From RGIG5579 sp045655865 (GTDB lineage Bacteria > Bacillota > Clostridia > Oscillospirales > SIG627), in NCBI GenBank assembly GCA_045655865.1, contig JAZOQB010000035.1, forward strand, positions 1 through 61,863: a stretch of DNA of 61,863 nucleotides. Direction: 5' to 3'. The notes under the pieces are model-generated. The model made no database searches and was not told where the DNA came from. It saw nothing but the letters and a program-made list of their open reading frames with translations. Both the position numbers and the translations under genes were made by a program. Each line of letters opens with the position of its first letter. Positions within the stretch are counted from its first letter, which is position 1. Shown piece after piece: positions 8,085 to 16,042 of this stretch.

Positions 8085-8939
8085 TCAGATCAAGGTGCAA
8101 AAATATGCCTGAACTCCCGTTTGATTCAAGGCATCTGCGGCGGCCCGGGCTTCTTTTTCCGAAAGAAACAGTCCGTAAACTGCGCTGCCGGATCCGGTCA
8201 TCATAGCAGCTTGCGCTCCCAGGGAAAGCAGAGCTGCCTTTCCAAGGGCGATTTCCGGGCAAAGAGCTACGGCGGGTAGCTCCAGATCATTTTGCATCAA
8301 GGAAAAGAGCTGTGAAATATCCGCTCCTTCCAGAGCTTCTGTGATCCGCTTTGGGTCCGGCGTCGGGTGTTTTTCGGAAGCCATCAAGTCAAACAGTCCG
8401 TAGATGCGGGGCGTAGAAAGACTTTGGCAGTTTTTTAACACCACACAGAACAGATTCTTTTTTTCGGGAAAGCAAAGAGGGGAGAGCTCGTCTCCGATCC
8501 CGGAGCAAAACTGTGTTCCTCCTGCAAGGCAAAAGGGAACGTCTGCCCCAATGGTTGCGCCAATATCAAAAAGATTGATCTGAGCGGGGAAAAGCGCCTG
8601 CATGGCTCGAAGCGTTGCTGCGGCATCGGCACTGCCGCCGCCAAGACCTGCTCCGTCCGGAATTTGTTTTGAAAGGGTGATTTTTACACCGCCTCGCATC
8701 CCCGCTTTTTCCAAATACCGCTTTGCCGCTTTGTAGCAAAGATTTTTTTCATCGGTGGGAATGCCGGGCTTGTCACACAGGATGAGGATCCCGGATGAGA
8801 TCTTTTGCACGGAAACCGTGTCGGCAAGGGAAATGGATTGCATGACGCTCTCCAGGGTGTGATACCCGTCTTCGCGCTTTCCCGTAACGGCAAGGGTCAA
8901 GTTGATTTTGGCGTAGGCAGAAAGGGTAATGGAGTCCAT
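8085..8939 (-). CDS. ispE: 4-diphosphocytidyl-2-C-methyl-D-erythritol kinase
   Basis: A GHMP-family kinase of the MEP isoprenoid pathway that phosphorylates the 2-hydroxyl of CDP-ME. The ATP-binding motif PDGAGLGGGSADAAATL lies near residues 91-107, and the C-terminal MTGSGSAVYGLF motif near residues 250-261. The N-terminus AYAKINLTL is canonical. The product is 284 residues. The ATG at 8939 has a GGAAAGGAAT site; the in-frame ATG at 8954 lacks one. It ends a minus-strand series with plsY and der upstream and a terminator downstream. It shows that isoprenoids are made by the non-mevalonate route. Confidence 0.95.
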   Translation of the reverse strand: MDSITLSAYAKINLTLAVTGKREDGYHTLESVMQSISLADTVSVQKISSGILILCDKPGIPTDEKNLCYKAAKRYLEKAGMRGGVKITLSKQIPDGAGLGGGSADAAATLRAMQALFPAQINLFDIGATIGADVPFCLAGGTQFCSGIGDELSPLCFPEKKNLFCVVLKNCQSLSTPRIYGLFDLMASEKHPTPDPKRITEALEGADISQLFSLMQNDLELPAVALCPEIALGKAALLSLGAQAAMMTGSGSAVYGLFLSEKEARAAADALNQTGVQAYFCTLI

Positions 8940-8957
8940 ATGATTCCTTTCCAAAGA

Positions 8958-9671
8958 TTATTTCTTTTTCCCTTTTCCAAAGGTGAATTTCTTTTCGGTT
9001 TTGTTTAAGAGCCGATGAATATTCTCGCGGTGCATGGCGATGATGAAAAAGGCGATAAAAAGGGAAAACAGAAGGTAAACGGTGCTGGGATGGCGAATAT
9101 TGAAGGCGTAGACCACCAAGGGATAGAAAAAAGCGGCGGTAATGCTGGATGCGGAAATGATCTGCGTAGCAGCAAACATCAGCGAGAAGATCAATAGCAG
9201 AACCAAAAACACCAACGGATCAATGAGAAGCACGGTAATGGCTCCCACAACCACCCCTTTTCCGCCTTTGAAGCGGTAATACACAGGGAAAACGTGACCC
9301 AAAATACAGAAAAAGCCTGCTATGTATTGTCCAGGGCCTCCCAGAATAAAAAAGGCGATGGAAATGGCAAGGAGAGCTTTTACCGCGTCTCCTGCTAAAG
9401 TGAGAAGCCCCGCCTTTTTGCCGAACGTTCGGAACATGTTGGTCATACCGGCGTTTCCGGAGCCGTAGTCTCGCACGTCGTATCCGTAGATTTTCTTGGA
9501 CAGAAGAACCGCGGTGTTAATGCTACCCAAAAGATAGGACAGGATAGCGATCAGAAAAAAACCGATGATAAGAAAAGAGAGAAATGCCCGCGAGGAGACG
9601 TTGTTTTCAATGAGCCGTGTCCCCAAAGCTCCCCATTCTACAATGGATGGGTTAGAAAAAAAGTACCTCAT
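8958..9671 (-). CDS. plsY: Acyl-phosphate:glycerol-3-phosphate acyltransferase
   Basis: An integral membrane enzyme that transfers an acyl group from acyl-phosphate to glycerol 3-phosphate, the first step of phospholipid synthesis. Signature motifs are visible: LGSINTAVLLSKKIYGYDVRDYGSGNAGMTN near residues 47-77, then KKAGLLTLAGDAVKALLAI and YRFKGGKGV near residue 135. At 237 residues it is longer than the usual roughly 200 because of an N-terminal extension of about 30 residues. The start ATG overlaps the der stop (ATGA), so the two are translationally coupled, which supports this start. Confidence 0.95.
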   Translation of the reverse strand: MRYFFSNPSIVEWGALGTRLIENNVSSRAFLSFLIIGFFLIAILSYLLGSINTAVLLSKKIYGYDVRDYGSGNAGMTNMFRTFGKKAGLLTLAGDAVKALLAISIAFFILGGPGQYIAGFFCILGHVFPVYYRFKGGKGVVVGAITVLLIDPLVFLVLLLIFSLMFAATQIISASSITAAFFYPLVVYAFNIRHPSTVYLLFSLFIAFFIIAMHRENIHRLLNKTEKKFTFGKGKKK

Positions 9672-10999
9672 GGTTCCTCCTTTGTCCTTTCACGGATCAC
9701 AAATTGAATGGGCGTGCCCCGAAAGCCGAAGGTGTTTCGCAAACAGTTTTCCAAATAGCGCTGGTAGGTGAAGTGGAACAGTTTTTCGCTGTTGCAAAAA
9801 ATAACAAACTTGGGCGGTTTGACACTTACTTGGGTCATATAATAAATCTTTAACCGCCTGCCCTTGTCACTGGGAGGCTGCACTCGGGTAGTGGCCTCGT
9901 TGAGCATATCGTTGAGCATGCCTGTGGAGATTCGCATGGAAGCCTGCATATTCACGTACGTTATGTGCTCGAAAAGTTTGTCTACTCGCAGTCCCGTCTT
10001 GGCGGAAATGAAAAGCACCGGTGCGTACTGGAGAAAAGGAAGAAGATCGAAGGCCTTTTTGGTGGCGTTTTTCACTGAGTCGTTGTCTTTTTCGGGAAGG
10101 TCCCATTTGTTCATGCAGAGAATGCAAGCTTTTCCTGCTTCATGTGCAAGCCCTGCAATGGTGGCGTCCTGACTGGTGACTCCTTCAAAGGCGTCCACCA
10201 TGATCAGACAAACATCGCTTCGTTCTACTGCCAGTTTTGCCCGGAGAACGCTGTACTTTTCGATCCGATCATCGATTTTTGAAGTTCTGCGGATTCCGGC
10301 GGTGTCGATGAAATTGAAAATTCCGTGCTCGTTTTCCACGCGGGTGTCAATGGCATCTCGCGTGGTTCCGGCCACAGGAGAAACAATGACCCGTTCTTCT
10401 CCAAGAATTCGGTTGATCAGACTGCTTTTTCCGGAGTTTGGTTTGCCGATCACCGCTACGTGGATCACGTCCTCGTCTTCCTCCGGACCAATTTCCGGGC
10501 CCAGCAGGTGAAGGATCTCGTCCAGAATATCGCCGCTTCCCGTTCCGTGAATGGAGGAGAGAGCAAAGGGGCCGTGGTCGATACCCAGTTCATAAAATTC
10601 ATAAAACTCAGGCGGAAGGGCACCGATGGCGTCCACTTTATTTACCGCCAAAATGACAGGTTTGCGACTGCGTTTTAAAATGGAGGCGATCTCGCGGTCT
10701 GCCGCAGTCACACCGGCATGAAGGTCGGTCATGAATACGATCACATCGGCGGCTTCCATGGCAAGCATGGCCTGTTCTTCAATGTGATTTAAAATTTCAT
10801 CGGTGCTGCCCGGTTCGATCCCACCGGTATCAATGAGGATCATTTTCCGTCCGCTCCACTCGGTTTCGTAATAGATCCGATCCCGAGTGACCCCCGGCGC
10901 ATCGTCTACGATGGAGATGCGTTTGCCGGAAAGTTTGTTAAAAAAAGTGCTTTTTCCTACGTTGGGTCTGCCAACGATGGCGATCACGGGTTTTGCCAC
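9668..10999 (-). CDS. der: Ribosome-assembly GTPase Der (EngA)
   Basis: An essential GTPase with two tandem G domains that assists 50S subunit maturation. The first G1 motif is GRPNVGKS near residues 8-15 and the second GKPNSGKS near residues 183-190, each with its NKVD or NKWD specificity motif. The C-terminal KH-like domain ends in basic residues. The product is 443 residues, the standard length. It starts 3 bases after the DUF512 gene and overlaps plsY by 4 bases, so the three are clearly one operon. Confidence 0.97.
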   Translation of the reverse strand: MAKPVIAIVGRPNVGKSTFFNKLSGKRISIVDDAPGVTRDRIYYETEWSGRKMILIDTGGIEPGSTDEILNHIEEQAMLAMEAADVIVFMTDLHAGVTAADREIASILKRSRKPVILAVNKVDAIGALPPEFYEFYELGIDHGPFALSSIHGTGSGDILDEILHLLGPEIGPEEDEDVIHVAVIGKPNSGKSSLINRILGEERVIVSPVAGTTRDAIDTRVENEHGIFNFIDTAGIRRTSKIDDRIEKYSVLRAKLAVERSDVCLIMVDAFEGVTSQDATIAGLAHEAGKACILCMNKWDLPEKDNDSVKNATKKAFDLLPFLQYAPVLFISAKTGLRVDKLFEHITYVNMQASMRISTGMLNDMLNEATTRVQPPSDKGRRLKIYYMTQVSVKPPKFVIFCNSEKLFHFTYQRYLENCLRNTFGFRGTPIQFVIRERTKEEP

Positions 11000-11002
11000 A
11001 GA

Positions 11003-12334
11003 TTATCCTCCCAAAAGTATGGTTTCAATTTGGTCCAAAAGGGGAATGCCGTTTTCCACGGCGTAAACCGGACAGTCCAGTTCTTTTTTTAGCTGGGAAA
11101 GGGTTACATCGTCCAGAAAACGGTCCCGTTCGTGCCGCAACGCTACTGCGGGGAAAAAGAGGATCTCCGTCTTTTCCATTACGGGTTTTACCGTCCGAAT
11201 CAGATCCTTTCCGCAGATCAGTCCTGCCACAGTTACCGTTTCTCCGAAAAAGAGATTTTTGACGGGAATTACCCTTAGGGTGAGAAAAGGCAGGCGCTTT
11301 GTAATTTCCATGCAGATCTCTTCCAAAAGATCCTGTGCGGCAAAGCCTGTGGCCAGAGCAATGGAAAGGGGCTTTTTGGGAAGGCTTTTCCAGTCTCCTT
11401 CTTCCCAGCGCCATCGGATTTCATCCAAAAGCTCTTCCCTGGTACTGCGGAGCAACCCAACCCCGTTGTCCAACTGAGGATAGCCATCATAGTCCTCTTC
11501 CGGGGGAAGGGGACGGGCGGCGGCCAGATAAAACTCGTCGGCGGCGTAAAAAAGGCGCGTGTCATGACATTTGGCCCAATTTTCTGCAAATTCTTCTACG
11601 ATGTCAATGACCTCTTTTGCCGATTTGTTGTCATAAGGGATCAGTTCCGTAAGTCCTTCTCGGTGCTTTGTAAGGCCTGCCGGAACCACAGCGATGCTCT
11701 GAATGGCAGGGGAGAGCAGAGATAGATCCGAAAGGGTCTGTCGCAATTGGTTTCCGTCGTTGATGCCGCGGCAGCAAACGATCTGACAGTTGATCTGAAT
11801 CTTGCCTTCTTTTAAGATTTTCAGTTGCTCCAGAATTCGGTCGGCTTTGGGATTTCCCAGCATTTTGACTCGCAGAGCAGGGTTTGTGGTGTGAACGGAA
11901 ACGTTTACCGGGGAAAGACGCATGTTTACGATCCGTGCCAATTCCTTGTCGCTTACGTTGGTTAAAGTTACGTAGTTTCCCATGAGAAAAGACAGACGGG
12001 TATCGTCGTCCTTGAAATATACCGTTTCCCTCATTCCGCATGGGTTTTGGTCAATGAAACAGAAAATGCAGCGATTGGCGCATCTTCTTTTTTTGTCCAT
12101 CAGAAAGGTCTCAAAATCCAGACCGATGTCATCGTATCGTCCTTTTTTGAGGGTGACCTGGTATTCGTTGTCCCCTCGTTTCAAAGAAAGGCAGATATTT
12201 TCTTCTGTGAGAAAGAAGCGATAGTCTAAAATATCCCGAATGGGGTGGGAGTCGATAGAAAGAAGAAAATCGCCACCGCGAATTCCTGCATCTTCCGCAG
12301 GGGATCCTTTTTCCACGTGTAAGATCTCGACCAT
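11003..12334 (-). CDS. DUF512-family Fe-S protein with N-terminal PDZ domain
   Basis: A 443-residue protein with a PDZ-like start (EKGSPAEDAGIRGGDFLLSID, near residues 7-27). A radical-SAM-like core follows, with cysteines in CANRCIFCF near residues 84-92, which would bind a [4Fe-4S] cluster. The C-terminal part is the DUF512 region. In Clostridia this family is usually found next to der and plsY, as here, and its chemistry is not established. The start is preceded by GGAGG. It is separated from rpmF by a terminator and a second hairpin. Confidence 0.9.
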   Translation of the reverse strand: MVEILHVEKGSPAEDAGIRGGDFLLSIDSHPIRDILDYRFFLTEENICLSLKRGDNEYQVTLKKGRYDDIGLDFETFLMDKKRRCANRCIFCFIDQNPCGMRETVYFKDDDTRLSFLMGNYVTLTNVSDKELARIVNMRLSPVNVSVHTTNPALRVKMLGNPKADRILEQLKILKEGKIQINCQIVCCRGINDGNQLRQTLSDLSLLSPAIQSIAVVPAGLTKHREGLTELIPYDNKSAKEVIDIVEEFAENWAKCHDTRLFYAADEFYLAAARPLPPEEDYDGYPQLDNGVGLLRSTREELLDEIRWRWEEGDWKSLPKKPLSIALATGFAAQDLLEEICMEITKRLPFLTLRVIPVKNLFFGETVTVAGLICGKDLIRTVKPVMEKTEILFFPAVALRHERDRFLDDVTLSQLKKELDCPVYAVENGIPLLDQIETILLGG

Positions 12335-12368
12335 CCCAAACCTCCTTGTAAAAATCTGCCAAAAATGA

Positions 12369-12425
12369 AAAAAGATACATCTCCGGCACCAAAACCCGAA
12401 GGCTTTGCCAAAGATATATCTTTTT
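12369..12425 (-). terminator. Terminator of the yceD-rpmF operon
   Basis: AAAAAGATA (12369-12377) pairs with TATCTTTTT (12417-12425). The long loop can fold internally, including a GGCAAAGCC hairpin. On the minus strand the 3' arm ends in a run of T's. It lies between rpmF and the DUF512 gene. Confidence 0.6.
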
Positions 12426-12451
12426 GTGCCGCATCCACGGATAAGCCAAGT

Positions 12452-12481
12452 GGCATACGGTCTCCCGAGAGACCGTATGCC
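12452..12481 (-). repeat. Perfect 13-base-pair hairpin directly after rpmF
   Basis: GGCATACGGTCTC (12452-12464) and GAGACCGTATGCC (12469-12481) form a perfect stem with a CCGA loop, starting 12 bases after the rpmF stop. No T-run follows it on either strand, so it is not a classical terminator. It may stabilise the 3' end of the rpmF mRNA upstream of the true terminator. Confidence 0.7.
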
Positions 12482-12493
12482 GCCATTTGAAAA

Positions 12494-12676
12494 TTAGTCC
12501 TTTACCTGAAAGACTTCTTTTCCGTCTTTCTGTCCGCACTCGGAGCAAACTCTGTTATGGAGATTGTAAGCGCCGCAGTTGGGGCACTTTTCCAGAGTGG
12601 GGGCCGTCAGTTTCCATACGCTGGAGCGTCTGGAATTCTTTCTGGCTTTGGATGTTTTACTCTTCGGTACTGCCAT
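12494..12676 (-). CDS. rpmF: 50S ribosomal protein L32
   Basis: A 60-residue ribosomal protein. It begins MAVPKSKTSKARKNSRRS, which is diagnostic of L32, and has a zinc-ribbon CPNCGAYNLHNRVCSECG near residues 33-50. Both CxxC pairs are intact, so this is the zinc-binding form. The ATG at 12676 has a GGAGGTG site. It is the second gene of the conserved yceD-rpmF pair and ends 12 bases before a strong hairpin. Confidence 0.97.
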   Translation of the reverse strand: MAVPKSKTSKARKNSRRSSVWKLTAPTLEKCPNCGAYNLHNRVCSECGQKDGKEVFQVKD

Positions 12677-12724
12677 TGTTAGCACCTCCCAATTTTTTCA
12701 TTTACACCGTTTCCGGTTTTATTT

Positions 12725-13246
12725 TTACTTAAAAAAGTCTGCCAGGCCAGCCAGCCTGGGGTCGATCTCCCGCTTTTCACATTCGCAGTCTCCGGCATTG
12801 ATGTCCTTTCCGCATTTGGGACAGAGCCCCCGGCAATCCTCGCGGCACAAAAGCCGCATGGGAAGCTCGGTGAGTATCGCCGTTTCGGCCACCTCCGCCA
12901 GATCGATTTTCTGTCCGTGAGCCACAATGACCTCTTCCTCGGAATCCGAGGGCGGCGCCAAGGTGGATGAGACGGGAAAATCTACCGGAACGGAAAAGCT
13001 TTCTTCGACCGGAGCAAGGCAACGCGCGCAGGGAGCGGAAAGTTTGGCGCTCACGGTGCCGGTAAGTCTTGGAAAGCCGGAGTGGTCTAATACCTGCCCG
13101 GAAAAGCCCAAAGAGGATACGGTGATGCCATTCTCCTGATAGGAAAGACCGGAGAGCGCCGAATCCAGGCAAAAAGAGACCTCTTGGACCTCTCCGGAAA
13201 AAAGCTTTGCAAGATCAAGGAATTTTGGGTTCATTTCATTCATCAT
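12725..13246 (-). CDS. yceD: YceD/DUF177-family protein, probable 23S rRNA accumulation factor
   Basis: A 173-residue member of the DUF177 family, which is encoded upstream of rpmF in most bacteria. In plants and E. coli it is linked to 23S rRNA accumulation or processing. The family's paired-cysteine region is visible as CARC near residue 75, CREDC near residue 132 and CPKCGKDINAGDCEC near residues 140-154. The C-terminus (DPRLAGLADFF) is typical. Two adjacent ATGs at 13246 and 13243 could serve as start; both follow an AGAGGAAA site. Confidence 0.9.
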   Translation of the reverse strand: MMNEMNPKFLDLAKLFSGEVQEVSFCLDSALSGLSYQENGITVSSLGFSGQVLDHSGFPRLTGTVSAKLSAPCARCLAPVEESFSVPVDFPVSSTLAPPSDSEEEVIVAHGQKIDLAEVAETAILTELPMRLLCREDCRGLCPKCGKDINAGDCECEKREIDPRLAGLADFFK

Positions 13247-13278
13247 GTTTCGTTTCCTCTAGGTATCGACAGTGTTTT

Positions 13279-13307
13279 ATTATAACCGCAATTTATTTTT
13301 TTGTCAA
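13279..13307 (-). promoter_or_regulatory. Promoter of the yceD-rpmF operon
   Basis: On the minus strand, TTGACA (13302-13307) and TATAAT (13279-13284) are exactly consensus with a 17-base spacer, about 33 bases before the yceD start. This predicts strong constitutive transcription, as expected for a ribosomal-protein operon. Confidence 0.9.
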
Positions 13308-13427
13308 TGGTCTTCTTGCATTTTGCGCATTATTTTGTCAATATTAATACGAAACGAGGATGCGGTCCCGGAATGACTGCGGCTTTGTGGCGCCAAGCTT
13401 TATTTATCCGGATTCAAAAATGGCGCT

Positions 13428-13943
13428 TTACAAGGTGATATCAATGGAGTAGGTGTTTTCAATGAGAATATATTCTATCCCCATTTTATCGCATCGCTCC
13501 TGTACCAGCGCGTTGTCCTTCAATACGTTCTCCAGGGTGCAGTCTTCATCGTTTCCTCGGTCTTCGATGACGTTGGCATAAGCTCGAATCCGGTGAAAAT
13601 GTTCTCGGATGTACCCTTGGCTCATCACCAGACAAAAAAATTGAATCTGGTCTAGGTATTTTTTTTCGAAATCCTTTTTCCATTCCGTCGGGATATAGCA
13701 TCCTTCTACAATGAGATTCTGTCCGTTTTCAATGGCTGTTTTGACGATTTCCCGAACGATGGGCCACAGATAAGATGTTAGCTCGTCATCACAACTTGTG
13801 GGTGTCAGTTTCGTGTTACCGCTGCGGATCAGACCCATTTTCAAGTGATCGATGGATAAATAAGGATAGTGATATCGTTCAAGAAGCTTTTGTGCCATCG
13901 CAGTTTTTCCGGTATGCGAAGCACCTGTGATCAAAACGACCAT
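13428..13943 (-). CDS. P-loop kinase-like ATP-binding protein
   Basis: A 171-residue protein with an N-terminal Walker A motif GASHTGKT at residues 7-14. An acidic SIDHLKMGLIRSG stretch follows near residues 33-45 (a substrate- or Mg-binding position in small kinases), then an LIVEGCYIP strand near residue 83. The architecture resembles AAA_33 or zeta-toxin-like small-molecule kinases. I do not recognise the substrate, and no antitoxin lies beside it. The product stands alone on its strand and is preceded by a promoter and an unusually long structured leader, which suggests regulation at the RNA level. Confidence 0.7.
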   Translation of the reverse strand: MVVLITGASHTGKTAMAQKLLERYHYPYLSIDHLKMGLIRSGNTKLTPTSCDDELTSYLWPIVREIVKTAIENGQNLIVEGCYIPTEWKKDFEKKYLDQIQFFCLVMSQGYIREHFHRIRAYANVIEDRGNDEDCTLENVLKDNALVQERCDKMGIEYILIENTYSIDITL

Positions 13944-13964
13944 AGTTTTTCGGTTCCTTTTCTT

Positions 13965-14088
13965 TGCAGTTTGTTGTTAGATTTAGCTCCATTTTTAGCC
14001 CCGGACAATGCGATCTTATGGGGAAAAAGCGTATACCCGGTCGCCGGGGGTAAGAGCGTTACGATCTCTCAAATCGAGGCTTTTTTTA
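13965..14088 (-). promoter_or_regulatory. Structured 5' leader of the P-loop gene, class unknown
   Basis: A GC-rich, foldable stretch lies between a good minus-strand promoter and the P-loop gene, in otherwise AT-rich surroundings. CCCGG-CGA-CCGGG forms a tight hairpin near 14036-14048. A TTTTTCCCC segment can pair with GGGGCTAAAAA downstream, enclosing a 17-base loop around AAGATCGCATTG. The leader is about 140 bases long. I compared it mentally with common riboswitches (TPP, FMN, SAM, cobalamin, purine, lysine, glycine, c-di-AMP, ZTP, fluoride, guanidine) and with the T-box motif, and found no match. Confidence 0.4.
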
Positions 14089-14114
14089 TTTTATCAGTTT
14101 TTTTATCATCTTGC
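14085..14114 (-). promoter_or_regulatory. Promoter driving the structured leader
   Basis: On the minus strand, TTGCAA and TAAAAT are separated by 17 bases. The predicted start of transcription lies a few bases before the GC-rich leader, about 140 bases upstream of the P-loop gene. Confidence 0.65.
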
Positions 14115-14207
14115 AAGGCATGTGGCCGGTTTTGTTCCGTTTTTCGTTAGCGTTTGAAGAGAATTTCTAAGGAGTGGATGATTTTTCGCATTTTTTCTGA
14201 AAAAGGA

Positions 14208-14236
14208 TTGTTTTTTTGATTCATTCGTGTTATCAT
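14208..14236 (+). promoter_or_regulatory. Promoter of the Wzz/CpsD-like pair
   Basis: TTGTTT (14208-14213) and TATCAT (14231-14236) are spaced by 17 bases, about 60 bases upstream of the first gene at 14298. Both boxes are one or two changes from consensus, so strength is uncertain. Confidence 0.5.
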
Positions 14237-14297
14237 GAACATGTATGTGAAATGTTTTTTGTTTACCAATCTATTTGGAAGGACATTGAATTGAGTT

Positions 14298-15050
14298 ATG
14301 GAAAATAATCAGCAATTTCAGCAAGTTGTAAATGAAATTGATTTTGTCGCTCTGGCAAAGAAGCTTTGGAGCCGTCTTTGGCTTATTGTAATGGCTGTCA
14401 TCGTTGGCGCGGTGGCGGGCTTTACTTGCGGAAAACTTTCCACACCCACCTATCGCTCTCGTGCTTCCATTATGGTTAACAATACTTCATCCACAGATGC
14501 TTCCGGCGGTATTTCCACCGGTCAAATTGCTGTGGCGATGCACCTTGCACAGACCTATATTATTTTGGCGGAGAGTGATACCGTTTTGGCCGATGTGATC
14601 CACACCGGTGGATTTTCGTATACCGTTTCCCAGCTGAGGAGCAAGGTTTCCGCCGAGGCCATTGAAGAAACTGAAATTTTTGAGATTTACGTTACTGACA
14701 CCGACCCACTGCAATCTCAGGCGATTGCCAACGTTCTTGTGGATGTCCTTCCGCAGCGGGTTCAGGAAATTGCCAAGGGCAGTTCTCTTGAGGTGGTGGA
14801 CCGAGCGCAATTGGGTTCCCGGGTTAGCCCCGGTGCGACTCGCTTTGCTCTGGTTGGCGCGCTTTTGGGAGCGCTTCTCAGCATGGCCATGATCGTTTTG
14901 CTGGAACTGTTCAACAATACCATTTCCGATGAGGAATACCTCATTCAAACCTACAAGTTGCCGGTGTTGGCTTCCGTTCCCAGTTTTGACGAGGGCAAGT
15001 CAAACCGTCATTACGGGTATTACACAAGCAATTATCGTAACAAAAACTAA
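14298..15050 (+). CDS. Wzz/YveK-family polysaccharide chain-length determinant
   Basis: A 250-residue membrane protein of the chain-length determinant family, which pairs with a CpsD-type tyrosine kinase to control export and length of surface polysaccharide. A first membrane segment lies near residues 32-50 (LWLIVMAVIVGAVAGFTCG). An external helical domain of about 120 residues follows, then a second membrane segment near residues 176-200. The short C-terminus includes tyrosines (HYGYYTSNYRNKN) and is cytoplasmic. As in Firmicutes generally, the kinase is a separate protein encoded next, 17 bases downstream. Confidence 0.9.
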   Translation: MENNQQFQQVVNEIDFVALAKKLWSRLWLIVMAVIVGAVAGFTCGKLSTPTYRSRASIMVNNTSSTDASGGISTGQIAVAMHLAQTYIILAESDTVLADVIHTGGFSYTVSQLRSKVSAEAIEETEIFEIYVTDTDPLQSQAIANVLVDVLPQRVQEIAKGSSLEVVDRAQLGSRVSPGATRFALVGALLGALLSMAMIVLLELFNNTISDEEYLIQTYKLPVLASVPSFDEGKSNRHYGYYTSNYRNKN

Positions 15051-15067
15051 CTACGGGGAAGAAGAGT

Positions 15068-15895
15068 ATGATGTCGTTATCGAGTCAAAAGAAGAGGGGA
15101 ACGAACCCGGAGAATCAAGTGGCCTGGGGTCCAAACTTGAGTTTTTCTGCCTCTGAGGCTTATAAGCGTCTGCGGACCTCTCTGGCTTTTTGCCTGCCAA
15201 AAAATGCCGAGCGGAATTGCCGGATCGTTGGGATCACAAGCGCTCTTGGAACAGAGGGGAAAAGTACTACGGCGCTCAATCTTGCTTATTCCATTGCAGA
15301 AAGTGGTCAATTGGTGCTTCTTATTGATGGGGATATGCGTTTGCCCCGTTTGGCTAAACGGCTCAAGCTTCAGGCTACTCCGGGATTGAGTGAGTGTCTG
15401 GCGGGAGAGATCAACGACGGGAATGCTGCCCTTCGTCAGATCAACGAGAATTTGTACGTTATGCCGGCCGGTAGCATCCCACCCAATCCGTCAGAACTTT
15501 TGCTATCTGCCAGAATGCGTCGGGTGACGGAGACGCTGGCTCAGAATTTCCATTATATCATTATCGATCTGCCTCCTGTAGGCGCCGTAGCGGATGCTTT
15601 GACCGTGGCGGAATTGGTGGATGGAATGATTATGGTGGTGCGGAAGAATTATTCGACCAAGCGTGCCCTTACTAGTGCGGTGCGAGAGCTGAACTTTGCC
15701 AATGCAAAGATTCTCGGCTTTGTGTTTAATGATGCCAGTGCTGATAGCAAAAAAGGCAAGAAAGGTTACAGAAGTTATAGCTACTACGGCCGGTATGCCA
15801 GTTCGAGTTATATGAAAAAACGTCCTTCTCCGAATAATCAAATTCATCAAGAGGGAACGAGTCAGGAAGATTTGTCGAAAACGATCTTGCCGTGA
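15068..15895 (+). CDS. CpsD/CapB-family tyrosine-protein kinase
   Basis: A cytoplasmic BY-kinase of 275 residues that autophosphorylates on C-terminal tyrosines and is activated by the adjacent Wzz-like protein. Walker A (SALGTEGKSTTALNL) is near residues 58-72, Walker A' (LLIDGDMRLP) near residues 86-95 and Walker B (IIIDLPP) near residue 164. The tyrosine cluster (YRSYSYYGRY, then SSSY) lies near residues 236-250, as in active BY-kinases. It is the last gene of a two-gene unit closed by a terminator. No glycosyltransferases follow directly, which is unusual for this pair. Confidence 0.93.
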   Translation: MMSLSSQKKRGTNPENQVAWGPNLSFSASEAYKRLRTSLAFCLPKNAERNCRIVGITSALGTEGKSTTALNLAYSIAESGQLVLLIDGDMRLPRLAKRLKLQATPGLSECLAGEINDGNAALRQINENLYVMPAGSIPPNPSELLLSARMRRVTETLAQNFHYIIIDLPPVGAVADALTVAELVDGMIMVVRKNYSTKRALTSAVRELNFANAKILGFVFNDASADSKKGKKGYRSYSYYGRYASSSYMKKRPSPNNQIHQEGTSQEDLSKTILP

Positions 15896-15956
15896 TCGGT
15901 TTTTGGTCGATATTCTTCAAAACAGAAAGTTTGTTTTCATTTCTTAGTTGAAAAAA

Positions 15957-15990
15957 GGGCGCCCGGAAATCCCGGACGCCCTATTTTTAT
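15957..15990. terminator. Terminator after the CpsD-like gene
   Basis: GGGCGCCCGG and CCGGACGCCC form a stem with one mismatch around an AAAT-type loop, followed by TATTTTTAT. A's on the other side allow reverse use. Confidence 0.8.
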
Positions 15991-15995
15991 ATCAG

Positions 15996-16029
15996 AAAAG
16001 AGAGGCTTGCGAGCAAGCCTCTCTTTTTT
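15996..16029. terminator. Terminator of the tandem Fe-S reductase gene
   Basis: AGAGAGGCTTG pairs with CAAGCCTCTCT around a CGAG-type tetraloop. A's precede and T's follow, so it can stop both the minus-strand gene ending at 16043 and residual plus-strand transcription. Confidence 0.85.
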
Positions 16030-16042
16030 AATTTATGTATGC

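Noticed and set aside
14020..14090. Plus-strand small RNA ending in the T-run near 14091
   Set aside because: No plausible plus-strand promoter stands before it, while the minus strand has a good one; the T-run is better explained as the A-rich start of the minus-strand transcript.
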